From JBHPHA01 sp042569905 (GTDB taxonomy: Bacteria; Patescibacteriota; Minisyncoccia; Moranbacterales; UBA9337): a stretch of 5,061 nt of DNA. The notes beneath the pieces are model-generated. The model had not been told where the DNA came from. It made no database searches and saw only the letters and a program-made list of their open reading frames with translations. Location of the stretch: NCBI GenBank assembly GCA_042569905.1, contig JBHPHA010000042.1, positions 1 to 5,061 on the forward strand, read 5' to 3'. Below are positions 5,028 through 5,061 of this stretch, piece by piece. Made by a program: the position numbers and the translations under genes. The first letter of the stretch is position 1; each line of letters starts with the position of its first letter.

Positions 5028-5061
5028 TTTTTATTTATTTATCAAATTACTATTACTGACT

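Overview
The window is about 5 kb of AT-rich bacterial DNA. All five convincing genes lie on the minus strand, so in transcription order (right to left) they are: an RlmN/Cfr-type radical SAM enzyme, a HAD-family phosphatase, a small membrane-anchored protein, a large exported protein with a CARDB-like domain, and a small exported protein. Clear Shine-Dalgarno sequences (AGGAGG, AAGGAG, AAGGGG), Sec signal peptides and hairpin-plus-U-tract terminators all point to a bacterium, and the standard code reads cleanly. The phylum cannot be fixed from the sequence. Low GC, exported CARDB-type proteins and terminator-linked dispersed repeats would fit a candidate-phylum (Patescibacteria-like) genome, but that is an impression, not a demonstration.

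Right half (about 3200-5061): two independent housekeeping-like genes, each with its own terminator. The radical SAM protein keeps the cluster-binding CxxxCxxC, the GEP motif and the C-terminal ACGQ cysteine of the RlmN/Cfr methyl-synthase family, but lacks the usual N-terminal RNA-binding domain. The HAD protein has all four HAD motifs and resembles phosphoglycolate phosphatases.

Left half (about 1-3170): a block of three cell-surface or exported protein genes lies between two direct copies of a roughly 280-bp repeat (about 87% identical, 2.88 kb apart). Between the first gene of the block (membrane-anchored) and the second (large exported) is a leader-like segment. It has a 17-bp hairpin that overlaps, and so excludes, a rho-independent terminator. 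This is an attenuator-like arrangement that would control the exported pair. The two exported genes are 16 nt apart and share a strong terminator.

The most unusual parts are the repeat, the putative attenuator and the domain-reduced RlmN relative. The repeat has conserved hairpins, a bidirectional terminator, two conserved T-loop-like heptamers and a tail that diverges in a coding-like way. The three-gene block flanked by repeats looks like a cassette, but no integrase, transposase or other mobility gene is present in the window.
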